DNA from: JACOVP01 sp964390715
GTDB lineage: Archaea; Nanobdellota; Nanobdellia; SCGC-AAA011-G17; UBA489
Direction of reading: 5' to 3'
Assembly (NCBI GenBank): GCA_964390715.1
Contig: CAYMIM010000012.1
Coordinates: forward strand, 1-20,441
DNA length: 20,441 bases
A model generated the notes under the pieces. It was given only the letters and a program-made list of their open reading frames with translations. It was not told where the DNA came from and did no database searches. This document shows positions 1-8,558 of the stretch, piece after piece. Made by a program: the position numbers and the translations under genes. The first letter of the stretch is position 1. Each line of letters opens with the position of its first letter.

Positions 1-377
1 TGGCACAGTGCCACTTCTTCACCATCATTCGAACCTACATTTATCAATTTTGATTTCTCTTGTATTCCACCACTAGAAATAATATCTTTTAATGTTCTGC
101 ACCAGTCTACTGCTCTTCTAGCATACTCTTCTTTTTTCTGATTAGTAAATACATCTGATGAATATTTCTTAGACTTCTCTGCATAAATTACTTGTCGTGC
201 AAGTCTTTTCCAATACTTCCAAGTATTTTCCTTTCCCTTTCTTCTTAGACCATCTCTGAGATCTTTTTCTTGTAGACAGAAACTTCTCTCCTCGTCAAAA
301 GGAATTCTATCTTCATCTGAAAGGTATCTTTGGCATTCTTCCCACAATTGCTTTGAATCTTTATCTAATTGTGTCAT
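1..377 (-). CDS. Probable SAM-dependent methyltransferase, N-terminal part (runs off window)
   Basis: The reading frame is open from an ATG at 377 to the window edge, giving 125 residues and no stop. The first about 100 residues are charged and helical and I do not recognise them. Near the edge the sequence reads LINVGSNDGEEVALC, which resembles the glycine-rich motif I of Rossmann-fold SAM methyltransferases (hydrophobic strand, then G-S-N-D-G-E). The start codon lies inside the last codons of the upstream methyltransferase-glycosyltransferase gene, a 17-base overlap, so it is probably the next cistron of the same operon and translationally coupled. The methyltransferase call rests on this one motif; the catalytic core lies outside the window. 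A sugar or lipid-linked glycan substrate is only suggested by its neighbours. Confidence 0.5.
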   Translation of the reverse strand, partial: MTQLDKDSKQLWEECQRYLSDEDRIPFDEERSFCLQEKDLRDGLRRKGKENTWKYWKRLARQVIYAEKSKKYSSDVFTNQKKEEYARRAVDWCRTLKDIISSGGIQEKSKLINVGSNDGEEVALC

Positions 378-1884
378 AGTCTAAAGGTATATCATATAAT
401 TTAATCATTCTTTCTGCATTACTTGCCCAGTCATCTTTTATAACAGAAATTCTTGCATTTTCTTTCATTTGCTTATCATCTCTTTTTTCTAGGGCCATCT
501 TCATAGCACTATTTATATTTTCTATATTACATGGATTGACTAACCATCCATTATAATGATCTTTAACTCTTTCTTTATACACTGCTAAATCAGAGCATAT
601 AACTGGTGTACCTGAAATAAGTGATTCTAGGATAGTTGTGTTTAATTGGTCAACAAAGGGTATACTTATTGTTGCAACAGCTCTTCTATAAAGTGCCTTT
701 AATTGTTCTTCATCAATAGTTGGTAGAATGGCTACTCTTTGTTTGGTTTTTTTTCTTATCTTTGATATATATTCTTTATCACTTAATTTGCCCGTTAATA
801 TGACCAGACCTGCATTTACTCTTAATTGCATAAATGCATCTACTATATTTTCTATATTATTCTGTGGTCGACAAACTCTTGCACTTAGGAAAAAAGTATC
901 TCCTACGTTTTCTATTCCAAGTTCTTTAAAGACATTTTTTTCATCTTCCGAAGGTTCTACAAATGTTCTGCCATATCCCCAAGGAATTGTCCATATTCTT
1001 CTTTTTTCAACCCCATATTCCCTCATTAAATGTTCTGCCATATCCTTTGATGTTGTAGTAACAATATCAGTGCTTGCTAATCCTTGGGTTAAACGCATCT
1101 TTTCTACATCTCTTCTAATTGCTTCATCTAGAACATCTTCACCCCACACAGATAATATTTTTCTTATACCTTTAACATTTCTGAGTAAATGACCATAACG
1201 TGTAGCAAAATTTACATGTACTGTATCAAAATCTCCTACTTCTAAAATCCCTTCTAAAGATGCTGGCATCTGTTCAATTTGATCTTCTCTGCTTAAATCT
1301 CTATTTCCAAGCCCTATGTCTGCAAAATCTTTCTTAACTCTTGAGGCAACTATAACTCTATTACTTGTTGCAGCAATATATTCTTTCCATCTTTTCGTGT
1401 GAACTGAGGAAGAAGGTCCAACAAAAAGAATATTTCTTTTTTTTGCTTTTAAATTATATACTATTTCTTTTTCTGTTTCTTTAATTTCTTCAATCTTAAA
1501 ACGAGCAATATCTAAATACCATCCTGTTTCTCTAAATTCAACTTTACGTTCATCAAAAAAATGAAAACTTCTTCTTGTAAATTTTCGAACATGTGTTGGA
1601 TCTGTTGTAGCACTTTCATGTAAATAGTGTGGGACTGCAACTTCAAGTCTCCCATCCTGTTTTAATACCCTCCACATTTCTCGAACAAGTGGAAGGTAAT
1701 TTTTTATATGTTCTAATATGTGGGATGCTAAAATCTCATCAACTGAATTATTAGGAAATGGAAGTTTTTCTGATTCAAAGTCTAATTTAATATCTACTTG
1801 TGGGCACGAAAATCTATCAATGCCTATGTGTTCTGGTGATCTTTTTCTCGGTCCACATCCGATATCTAATTTTATTTTTTTCAT
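361..1884 (-). CDS. Methyltransferase-glycosyltransferase fusion protein
   Basis: This 507-residue protein has two domains. Residues 1-145 resemble a class I SAM methyltransferase, with motif I KLDIGCGPRK at 5-14, an acidic motif II region (IGIDRF) and a later LPFPNNSVDEILASHILEH stretch typical of the methyltransferase 11 group. Residues 150-500 resemble a GT-B glycosyltransferase of the GT4 type: a Rossmann start NILFVGPSSS, a C-terminal nucleotide-sugar domain, and a D-x7-E version (D412, E420) of the usual E-x7-E motif followed by SGTPVICSD. The family predicts transfer of a sugar from a nucleotide donor plus methylation of a sugar or carrier, probably on the cytoplasmic side of the membrane. 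The gene overlaps the preceding methyltransferase by ATGA and the following partial gene by 17 bases. The acceptor cannot be read from the sequence. Confidence 0.82.
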   Translation of the reverse strand: MKKIKLDIGCGPRKRSPEHIGIDRFSCPQVDIKLDFESEKLPFPNNSVDEILASHILEHIKNYLPLVREMWRVLKQDGRLEVAVPHYLHESATTDPTHVRKFTRRSFHFFDERKVEFRETGWYLDIARFKIEEIKETEKEIVYNLKAKKRNILFVGPSSSVHTKRWKEYIAATSNRVIVASRVKKDFADIGLGNRDLSREDQIEQMPASLEGILEVGDFDTVHVNFATRYGHLLRNVKGIRKILSVWGEDVLDEAIRRDVEKMRLTQGLASTDIVTTTSKDMAEHLMREYGVEKRRIWTIPWGYGRTFVEPSEDEKNVFKELGIENVGDTFFLSARVCRPQNNIENIVDAFMQLRVNAGLVILTGKLSDKEYISKIRKKTKQRVAILPTIDEEQLKALYRRAVATISIPFVDQLNTTILESLISGTPVICSDLAVYKERVKDHYNGWLVNPCNIENINSAMKMALEKRDDKQMKENARISVIKDDWASNAERMIKLYDIPLDYDTIR

Positions 1885-2588
1885 TTTCTACACTCTGCAT
1901 ATACCATCATTGATGTATTCATAAAAGAATAATCTTTTTTCTCTTCAGCCATTGAGTAAAATCTTCTAAGCCTTTCAGCAGGTACGATTGCTGCAATTTC
2001 AGTTTTGCTAAGAAACGTTAATTCCTCTAAATCTTTAGCTACAAATCGCTGTGAAACAGTCTTTGTTGCTATATTACAGAAATTTAGACCTCTTAAAATA
2101 GCTACCAATTCTGATTCGTCATATCCAAGACCCTCTACACCTAATTCCTTACATCCATCACGATGAATTGTTATTGCCATTAATTTTCCACCATTCTTAA
2201 GACATCTTCTGACTTCTTCAAATACCCTATCTGCTCTACAAGTAATTTTATTTATTGCAGCATGCGATACAACTACATCAAAAGCATCATCTTTAAAACC
2301 AAGATTTTCTCCATCCATTATGGCATATCTTACATTTTTTTTCATATACGCTCTTTGAGCAGCACGAAGAGAGTTTATTGAAATATCGATGCCTACAACT
2401 TCTGTAACATAATTATTTATTGAGACTGCTAGTCTTCCACCACCACATCCAAGGTCCAAAACTTTATCTCTTTTATTAGTATTCTTCTTTATTAGAATAA
2501 TAAAATCATTGTTCATTAAACTAAAATTTACCCAATAATCTCCATATCTTTCGTAGATTTCTCTTACACGTTCTTTTATTGTCTTCAT
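1881..2588 (-). CDS. Class I SAM-dependent methyltransferase
   Basis: A 235-residue protein beginning MKTIKERVREIYERYGDYWV. An upstream in-frame ATG at 2645 would add 19 residues, but these lie wholly inside the preceding carbamoyltransferase gene. I prefer 2588 because it forms an exact ATGA overlap with that gene's stop, as at other junctions here. Motif I VLDLGCGGGRLA is at residues 43-54, followed by motif II VVGIDIS, a post-II ENLGFKDDAFDVVVSH stretch (fits the methyltransferase 11 family), and a motif III-like KNGGKLMAI. The product should methylate a small molecule or sugar in the cytoplasm. Its position between a carbamoyltransferase and a methyltransferase-glycosyltransferase fusion suggests decoration of the same glycan. 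The substrate is not predictable from sequence alone. Confidence 0.8.
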   Translation of the reverse strand: MKTIKERVREIYERYGDYWVNFSLMNNDFIILIKKNTNKRDKVLDLGCGGGRLAVSINNYVTEVVGIDISINSLRAAQRAYMKKNVRYAIMDGENLGFKDDAFDVVVSHAAINKITCRADRVFEEVRRCLKNGGKLMAITIHRDGCKELGVEGLGYDESELVAILRGLNFCNIATKTVSQRFVAKDLEELTFLSKTEIAAIVPAERLRRFYSMAEEKKDYSFMNTSMMVYAECRK

Positions 2589-4273
2589 TTTCTGACTAAA
2601 TAATCCCCCATAATCATAGATCTTAGTGGCATCTTTTTGAAACATCTAATAGCATCATATGGGCTATCTACAATAGGCTCTCCTCTGCTATTAAAACTAG
2701 TATTTAATAATACTGGATGCCCATTCTCTTTTCCTACTAACTCTAGAAGTCGATAATAATTTCTTTCTTCTTCAGGACTAACTGATTGGACTCTTGCTGT
2801 TCCATCAACATGTATTACTCCTGGAATGTGATCTATAGCAAGTTGCGTTGCATGATGAGCAATGTTCATAAATCTCGAATTTCTTCCAGCTACAAAGTAT
2901 CTCTCTGCCGCATCTTCAGTTACTGAGGGACATAAAGGTCGCCACATTTCTCTATTTTTAATTTTACTGTTTATATAATCTTTAATAGCAACATCTTGTG
3001 GTAATGCTAGGATGCTTCTATGACCCAATGCTCTTGGACCTATTTCTGCCCTACCTTGGAAAAAAGCGATTATTTTTTCTTTTAAGAGAATATTACAAGC
3101 AACTGCTATAGAATCATCACATCTTTGATAACTCATCTTTTCATCATCTAAGGCCTTTCTTATTTCTTCTTGAGAAAACTCTCTTCCTAAGTAAGCATTT
3201 AATAATGGCTCTGGCCTTTTTTTTGAACGCTTTGTTGCAGAATATATAGCTGCGCCAAGGCTAGTACCAGCATCTCCAGCTACTGGTGTTACATATACTT
3301 CCTGTACAAAAGGCAGTCTCTTTAACTCGCTATTCATCTTACAATTTAAAGCAACTCCACCACTGAGACAAAGATAAGGGATTCCAGTTTTTTCATATAA
3401 CCACGTTACTAAATGTTGTGCAACTTTCTCTAATGCTGACTGTACTGATGCTGCAAAATCCATATGTGCTTTTTGAATTGTTCCCCCACTTTTTCTTGGT
3501 TCACCATATTTTTTTACTAATCTTTTAGAAAATAAACGATCTCCCTTTACTGTTTGTATCATCTGAAAGTCTTTCTTAAATCTAAATGACCCATCATCTA
3601 ATTCTATCATTTCTTCAAGAGGGATAGTTGGTGTTCCGTATGCTGCTAAGGCCATGACCTTACCTTCCTCTTCCCAGGCCTTGAAACCCAAATAATTGGT
3701 CATTGCTCCGAAGAACATCCCTAGACTATGGGGTATTCTCTGTCTCTTCAAAACTTCTATAGTTGTTCCTTTTCCAACAGCCATAAGAGTGGAGTCTAAT
3801 TCACCCATATTATCCAACGTAACAATCATTGCTTCTTCAAAAGGACTTAGATAAAAACAACTTGCAGCATGTGCTATATGGTGCTCTACATATTCTACTG
3901 GTGCTACAACTTCTATTTCTCTTAAAATTAATTCTAGCTTTCTTTTGTATCTTTGTCCTCGCTGAAGAAACTTAATTGTTTTATATGAATTTGGTCTTAA
4001 AGCATATCTTTTCCAATCATCTAAGAAGACATGTCTCATCACTTCTCTGTTAAATTTATTGGGATCTATAAAAAAACTTACAACATCTATATCTTTTGGC
4101 TTAAGCCCTGCTCTATATATTGCTTCTCGTGCAGCTGCTATTGGTAGTTCATTAGGGGCATGTTTATTTCTTGATATTCTTTCTTGTTCTATTACATTAA
4201 TGACTCTATTATCACTTACAATACTTGCTGATCCATCATGACTACTACCACCAGTTATTCCAAGAATATTCAT
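2585..4273 (-). CDS. NodU/TobZ-family O-carbamoyltransferase (second copy)
   Basis: At 562 residues it has the usual length of NodU/CmcH/TobZ carbamoyltransferases. The N-terminal Kae1-like domain starts NILGITGGSSHDGSAS and carries a His cluster HHIAHAAS at 131-138 that in this family helps bind metal and carbamoyl-adenylate. GGVALNCKMN is at 305-314 and DAGTSLGAA near 334. The C-terminal domain has the signature IGPRALGHRSILA at 411-423, then REMWRPLCPS and LLNTSFNSRGEP. Known family members move a carbamoyl group from carbamoyl phosphate, via carbamoyl-AMP, to a sugar or antibiotic hydroxyl. A Shine-Dalgarno GGAG (4280-4283) lies 6 bases before the ATG. It starts one base after the stop of the glycosyltransferase gene and ends in an ATGA overlap with the methyltransferase. 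A related but clearly diverged copy lies one gene upstream. Confidence 0.92.
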   Translation of the reverse strand: MNILGITGGSSHDGSASIVSDNRVINVIEQERISRNKHAPNELPIAAAREAIYRAGLKPKDIDVVSFFIDPNKFNREVMRHVFLDDWKRYALRPNSYKTIKFLQRGQRYKRKLELILREIEVVAPVEYVEHHIAHAASCFYLSPFEEAMIVTLDNMGELDSTLMAVGKGTTIEVLKRQRIPHSLGMFFGAMTNYLGFKAWEEEGKVMALAAYGTPTIPLEEMIELDDGSFRFKKDFQMIQTVKGDRLFSKRLVKKYGEPRKSGGTIQKAHMDFAASVQSALEKVAQHLVTWLYEKTGIPYLCLSGGVALNCKMNSELKRLPFVQEVYVTPVAGDAGTSLGAAIYSATKRSKKRPEPLLNAYLGREFSQEEIRKALDDEKMSYQRCDDSIAVACNILLKEKIIAFFQGRAEIGPRALGHRSILALPQDVAIKDYINSKIKNREMWRPLCPSVTEDAAERYFVAGRNSRFMNIAHHATQLAIDHIPGVIHVDGTARVQSVSPEEERNYYRLLELVGKENGHPVLLNTSFNSRGEPIVDSPYDAIRCFKKMPLRSMIMGDYLVRK

Positions 4274-4274
4274 T

Positions 4275-5345
4275 TTAATCTCCTGTATACATGTCTATAA
4301 GTGTTTTAGAGACCTTCTCTACGGATAAATTATGTCTAAGTGTCTCGAGATTCTTACTTTCATCACTAGCCTTTTTTGGATCTAAAAGGTGTTTTAATTT
4401 AGCTTGGAAATCTAATCTATTGTCAAAAAGAAATCTTCTCGGTAAATAACTCGATATTCCCCCAATTCTTCTAACTAATGGAATAGCACCACTACAGACT
4501 GCTTCTAAAGTTGCTACACCAAGACTCTCTACTTCACTTGCAAGTAAAAAATGAGTAGTTCTTGAAAATAGTTTATTTACTAACTCTTCTGAAGGGTTTA
4601 TAACTAATCTAGCTCCTTTTCTAGCGAGATTTTGAACCAACAGTTCACTCTCTAGGCCATCTGCTACACCAACTAAATTTAATTCTATATTTTTATCAAC
4701 CTCATTTACCCATTCATAGACTAAATTATGATTTTTATAAGGAAAAAATCTTCCTACAGTTAAAAGATTTGGTGTTTTCCAGTCTTTTTTCACATGTTTT
4801 GTTACTCTTAATATAGGCGATAATCTGTGTATTTGACCATTATCTATCTCCATACTCTGCAGGATTTCTACATCTTTATCACTATTTACAACAAATTCCA
4901 CTCTTAATTTTATTGCTTTTTCAATTAAACTTTTATAATGGGAAGTATTTCTAAACATTTCATGACATTCGTGTAAACCATCTACATGCCAATATATTCT
5001 ACTCCTAGTTGCAAAATTATCTACTATCCTATCAACCACATTTAACTGATACCATCCTCTAATCCCTATCACTTCTGGTTTAATCTCTTTTATTCTTTTG
5101 ATGACTCTATTTCCACTCAACTGACGAAATCTTCCTTCAGAATTCTTGAGATAATCTGGTCTGATTCTTTCTACCTTGTCGCTATATTCTCTAGGACTGA
5201 CTTCTCTTATTTCCCGGTCAATAGAATAAGTTATACCATATACTTCGTGTTGTGCGGATAAGATATTTACTTGTCTTGCTGCTTGAACACTTGTTCCATC
5301 TATGATTGGTGGAAAAAAAGTTGGAGAATAGATTACTATTTTCAT
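4275..5345 (-). CDS. GT4-family glycosyltransferase
   Basis: A 356-residue GT-B fold glycosyltransferase. It opens with a beta strand and glycine-rich loop region typical of GT4 acceptor domains (MKIVIYSPTFFPPIIDGTS), continues with the donor-domain start LLTVGRFFPYKNHNLVYEW around residue 194, and has the E-x7-E motif (E273, E281) within SEVESLGVATLEAVCSGAIP, which binds the nucleotide-sugar donor. The family makes retaining glycosidic bonds with NDP- or GDP-sugars. It lies between the two carbamoyltransferase genes, overlapping the upstream one by ATGA. This order suggests it transfers a sugar that is carbamoylated before or after transfer. Donor and acceptor are not predictable. No membrane segment is seen, so it is probably cytoplasmic or peripheral. 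Confidence 0.88.
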   Translation of the reverse strand: MKIVIYSPTFFPPIIDGTSVQAARQVNILSAQHEVYGITYSIDREIREVSPREYSDKVERIRPDYLKNSEGRFRQLSGNRVIKRIKEIKPEVIGIRGWYQLNVVDRIVDNFATRSRIYWHVDGLHECHEMFRNTSHYKSLIEKAIKLRVEFVVNSDKDVEILQSMEIDNGQIHRLSPILRVTKHVKKDWKTPNLLTVGRFFPYKNHNLVYEWVNEVDKNIELNLVGVADGLESELLVQNLARKGARLVINPSEELVNKLFSRTTHFLLASEVESLGVATLEAVCSGAIPLVRRIGGISSYLPRRFLFDNRLDFQAKLKHLLDPKKASDESKNLETLRHNLSVEKVSKTLIDMYTGD

Positions 5346-6910
5346 TTTTTAAATTTCCAATGATCAATTATCAGACTGTCTGTAGGAGTTGTAAAAAAGA
5401 ATTTAATGCCGTCTTCAACTGTTGTGCATATAGGTTCATTTTTACTATTTAGAGAAGTGTTAAGAACCGCAGGGACACAAGTTATTCTTTCAAATGATCT
5501 TATTAAATCATAAAATCTACCTGTATTTTTCCTAACCAGTTGCACTCGTGCACTATTATCTATATGTAAACCGCCAGGAATCTCTCTGACAGCTAATTCT
5601 GTCATCTTTATTGTATTAGTCATATATTCAGAAGCTTTTTGCAGATTACAATATTCTTTTTTTGACTCTATTATTGCAGGTGCTACAGGTCTCCACAGTT
5701 CCCTTTGTTTGATTACGTTAAGTCTGTCTTTTACCTGTAGTGATCGTGGATCTCCTAATAAGCTTCTATGACCTAATGCTCGTGGTCCTAATTCTAGATT
5801 TCCTTGCATCCAAGCAACAATTTGACCATCATTAATTAACTCTGCCGCAACTGTGCTAGGATTTTGAACATATTCTGCTCTTAAACCATTTTTTTGAATA
5901 TATCTTTCCACTTCTTTTGTTGTAATAGTCGGTCCCAAAAAAATGTTTCTCATTGGGAATAGATTATCTCCAACTTCTTTTGCACCGAGGTATGCGGCAC
6001 CTATACTTAATCCTGCATCGTTTGCTGCTGGTTGAACATACATATTCTTTACCCAAGGTAATGAACGAAGAAGACCATTTAATTTACAATTTAGACCAAC
6101 ACCTCCTCCTATTGCTAGATTATCTTCTCGATATTTTTCTGCTGCATTTGATAGGATATAAATAATTGTCTTTTCAAGAACACTTTGAACAGTTGCTCCA
6201 AAATCTATCTGTCTTTGAGATAATTTTTTCTCTTTTCTTCTTTTAAATTTCACAAAATTATTTTCATAATATCTATCCACCATTCTGTATCTTCCTTGTT
6301 CTAATACAACTGGTGATGGAAATCCTTCGATAGGTTTACCATATGCTGCAAGAGCAGTAAGTTTTCCTTCACCAAATCCAAAATCTCCTAACCCCAGTAA
6401 TCTAGCAGCTCTACTATACATAAATCCTAAACTTTGATCAAAAAAATACTCATCAACTTTTTTTAATTCAGAACCTTTTCCTATATAAATTGATGTTGAT
6501 ATCCAATCTCCACATCCATCAATAGCTAATACTAACCCACTTTCAAATCCACTTCCATAGAAAGCACTTGCAGCATGTGCTCTATGATGATCAACAAATA
6601 AAGTCTTTTTACCTTTCGGATCTAGTTCTTTTGCAAATTTCCTAAACCTTTCTCTAATAATATCTAATTTCATAAAATTATCCCCTGACCATCCTGCATG
6701 CACTATTAAATCTAAATCCTTTAAACTTATTCCAGATTCACGGAGAATCCATTCTATTGATTTATATGGTGGGTTTCCTTCAACTTCAATACCTGGATGA
6801 TGTTTTATTCTGGATAACCTTTCTTCTTCAACAGCATATCGAATATTACCATCTATACTTAAAGTTGCACTAAGATCGTGCGTAAGAGAATGAACACCTA
6901 AAACTTTCAT
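5342..6910 (-). CDS. NodU/TobZ-family O-carbamoyltransferase (first copy)
   Basis: A 522-residue carbamoyltransferase with the full family layout: start MKVLGVHSLTHDLSATLS, an N-terminal EEERLSRIKHHPG stretch, His cluster HHRAHAAS at 108-115, IDGCGDW at 130-136, GGGVGLNCKLN at 268-278, DAG at 298-300 and the C-terminal LGPRALGHRSLLGD signature at 374-387, followed by RELWRPVAPA and LNTSLNSKNEP. It is some 40 residues shorter than the second copy and differs throughout, so the two are old paralogues or separately acquired rather than a recent duplication. A GAGG sequence lies 10 bases before the start codon, inside the aminotransferase gene, with which it makes an ATGA overlap. Expected reaction: carbamoyl phosphate plus ATP to a carbamoylated sugar hydroxyl in the cytoplasm. 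Confidence 0.92.
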   Translation of the reverse strand: MKVLGVHSLTHDLSATLSIDGNIRYAVEEERLSRIKHHPGIEVEGNPPYKSIEWILRESGISLKDLDLIVHAGWSGDNFMKLDIIRERFRKFAKELDPKGKKTLFVDHHRAHAASAFYGSGFESGLVLAIDGCGDWISTSIYIGKGSELKKVDEYFFDQSLGFMYSRAARLLGLGDFGFGEGKLTALAAYGKPIEGFPSPVVLEQGRYRMVDRYYENNFVKFKRRKEKKLSQRQIDFGATVQSVLEKTIIYILSNAAEKYREDNLAIGGGVGLNCKLNGLLRSLPWVKNMYVQPAANDAGLSIGAAYLGAKEVGDNLFPMRNIFLGPTITTKEVERYIQKNGLRAEYVQNPSTVAAELINDGQIVAWMQGNLELGPRALGHRSLLGDPRSLQVKDRLNVIKQRELWRPVAPAIIESKKEYCNLQKASEYMTNTIKMTELAVREIPGGLHIDNSARVQLVRKNTGRFYDLIRSFERITCVPAVLNTSLNSKNEPICTTVEDGIKFFFTTPTDSLIIDHWKFKK

Positions 6911-8367
6911 TTTAACACATCCTCTAAAGTTTTTTTGATAATTAATCTATGTTTATCCGTAACGCTTCGATGAGTCGGAAGACAAATTAATTTTGCATGC
7001 ATGCTCTCGGTAATTGGTAGACTTGTATCTTCTTCACAAAAAAATTGTAATTTATGTAAATTTGTTGGGTTATAGACCCTTATCTCTATATTGGATTTCC
7101 TAAGTCTTTCTTTGATAGTTTCTACTTTTTTATCATCTGGATGATCAATTAAGACTGCAAAATATTGTGGTGATGTAACACTATTATCTGAACTTTGTAA
7201 AACCACACATGGTACATCTCTAAAAATTTCTCTATATCGCTTTTCATTCTCTTTAATTACTCTAAAATTATTATCGAAATCTTCGAAGCTTTTAAGTGCA
7301 AGAATAGCACTAAATTCAAGCATTCTTCCATTTATACCTCTTTGTAAGGTTTCTCTGGTTGCACTATTTCCAAAATTTTTAGCTAACTTTAGTTTTTTAG
7401 CTAACTCTTTGTCCGCAGTTGTAACAAATCCACCTAATCCACCGGATACAATTTTTGTACAATCTAAACTAAATACTTCTGCCTTTCCAAATGTACCAAC
7501 TTCTCCAGTTTCGTTCCTTGCACCAAATGCCTGACATGAATCATAAATAACAGGTACACCATACTGCATTCCAATTTCTTCTATTTCTTGAATTTTACAA
7601 GGAACGCCAAAAAGATTGACAGCTAATATTGCTTTAGTTCTTTTTGTTATTTTATCTCTAATTTCATTAGGGTCTACATTCCATGAAAGAGGATTAACAT
7701 CACAGAAAACAGGAATATTACCTGCATGTACAATCGCCTGTACAGATGCTGAAAACGAAAGTGAAGGAACTATTACTTCCCCTTTCTGGCTTGTGATCGA
7801 GTCTAAAACCATCATTAATCCTGCAGTTCCACTTGCTGTCGCCACTACATGTCTACTATATCTCTCTGCTAACTTTTTCTCTAATAAAGATACATAATGA
7901 CCATCTACAAATCTTCTACTTGCAAATACATCAGAAATACATGACACTAGAGAACTTTGATACTTTTCCAAAGTGGGTATATAAAAATCTAGTCTCTCAT
8001 TTTTTGAACTTCTTTTAGTTTTTTCTAATTGACGTGCTAAATCTTCTTCTTGGACTAATTCTCCTGCAGCATAATAAGTCATAACACTGTTTGCGTCTAA
8101 GTCATATAGCACACCAATTCTTTTTTTCCCTAAAGCGCACGCCAGTCCTATTTCTGTAGCAACATCTTTTCCAACATTTTTCAAAAGAGATATAAAAAGA
8201 TCTGCATTCACTATACCTTTGTAATTATGATAAAATAAATCCTCTCCTTTTAAATCTCCTATATCAGAGATACAACACTGTATATCAACTGATGCATCAG
8301 TCAGTATTTGTTCTACCCTAGAATACTCTTTTGTATTCTTTAAGGAGGTAGCTACAAAGGCCCTCAT
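6907..8367 (-). CDS. Nucleoside deoxyribosyltransferase-like domain fused to a DegT/DnrJ/EryC1 aminotransferase
   Basis: A 486-residue protein in two parts (numbers here count from an ATG at 8373). Residues 3-110 resemble a nucleoside 2-deoxyribosyltransferase-like fold: strand MRAFVATS, a NADLFISLL strand, and TEIGLACALGKKRIGVLY with the conserved Glu74. Residues 125-488 are a PLP-dependent sugar aminotransferase of the DegT family, with SGTAGL at 181-186, Asp278 in VIYDSCQAFGA and the Schiff-base Lys307 in SLDCTKIVSGGLGG. The aminotransferase should place an amino group on a keto-sugar nucleotide. The role of the N-terminal domain is unknown. I prefer the ATG at 8367 over 8373: it lies about 26 bases from the box A centre and 8 bases after a GGGAG, and begins exactly at the first strand. 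It is the first gene of the operon. Confidence 0.85.
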   Translation of the reverse strand: MRAFVATSLKNTKEYSRVEQILTDASVDIQCCISDIGDLKGEDLFYHNYKGIVNADLFISLLKNVGKDVATEIGLACALGKKRIGVLYDLDANSVMTYYAAGELVQEEDLARQLEKTKRSSKNERLDFYIPTLEKYQSSLVSCISDVFASRRFVDGHYVSLLEKKLAERYSRHVVATASGTAGLMMVLDSITSQKGEVIVPSLSFSASVQAIVHAGNIPVFCDVNPLSWNVDPNEIRDKITKRTKAILAVNLFGVPCKIQEIEEIGMQYGVPVIYDSCQAFGARNETGEVGTFGKAEVFSLDCTKIVSGGLGGFVTTADKELAKKLKLAKNFGNSATRETLQRGINGRMLEFSAILALKSFEDFDNNFRVIKENEKRYREIFRDVPCVVLQSSDNSVTSPQYFAVLIDHPDDKKVETIKERLRKSNIEIRVYNPTNLHKLQFFCEEDTSLPITESMHAKLICLPTHRSVTDKHRLIIKKTLEDVLK

Positions 8368-8388
8368 GCTCATGACTCCCTTTCCCCA

Positions 8389-8396
8389 TATTTAAA
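8389..8396 (-). promoter_or_regulatory. Box A (TATA) of the glycan operon
   Basis: The minus strand reads TTTAAATA here. Its centre is about 26 bases from the ATG at 8367, the distance expected between an archaeal TATA box and the transcription start, so the transcript may be leaderless. It is the only convincing promoter seen for the seven-gene minus-strand operon below it. Position and sequence are direct observations; promoter activity is inferred. Confidence 0.5.
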
Positions 8397-8558
8397 CCTT
8401 TACTTTTGTTACCACTATTTAATTATTACAATTATAGTACTTTCATGTCTCTATCCAAATTAGCTTATAATTGCTTAAGTAGATATCTTAAATTTTTCTA
8501 CTAAGAAGAGATCTATAGAATTTGCACTTTTGCTGGACTATAAACACTACTAATTTTC

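Noticed and set aside
2589..2645. Longer start for the methyltransferase (ATG at 2645)
   Set aside because: The extra 19 residues lie inside the carbamoyltransferase gene, and the ATG at 2588 forms an exact ATGA overlap as at other junctions.
8474..8505. Inverted repeat CTTAAGTAG / CTACTAAG with a 15-base loop in the gap before the glycan operon
   Set aside because: The stem is short, AT-rich and has a bulge, and no T-run or promoter ties it to an RNA. It is likely chance in such AT-rich sequence.
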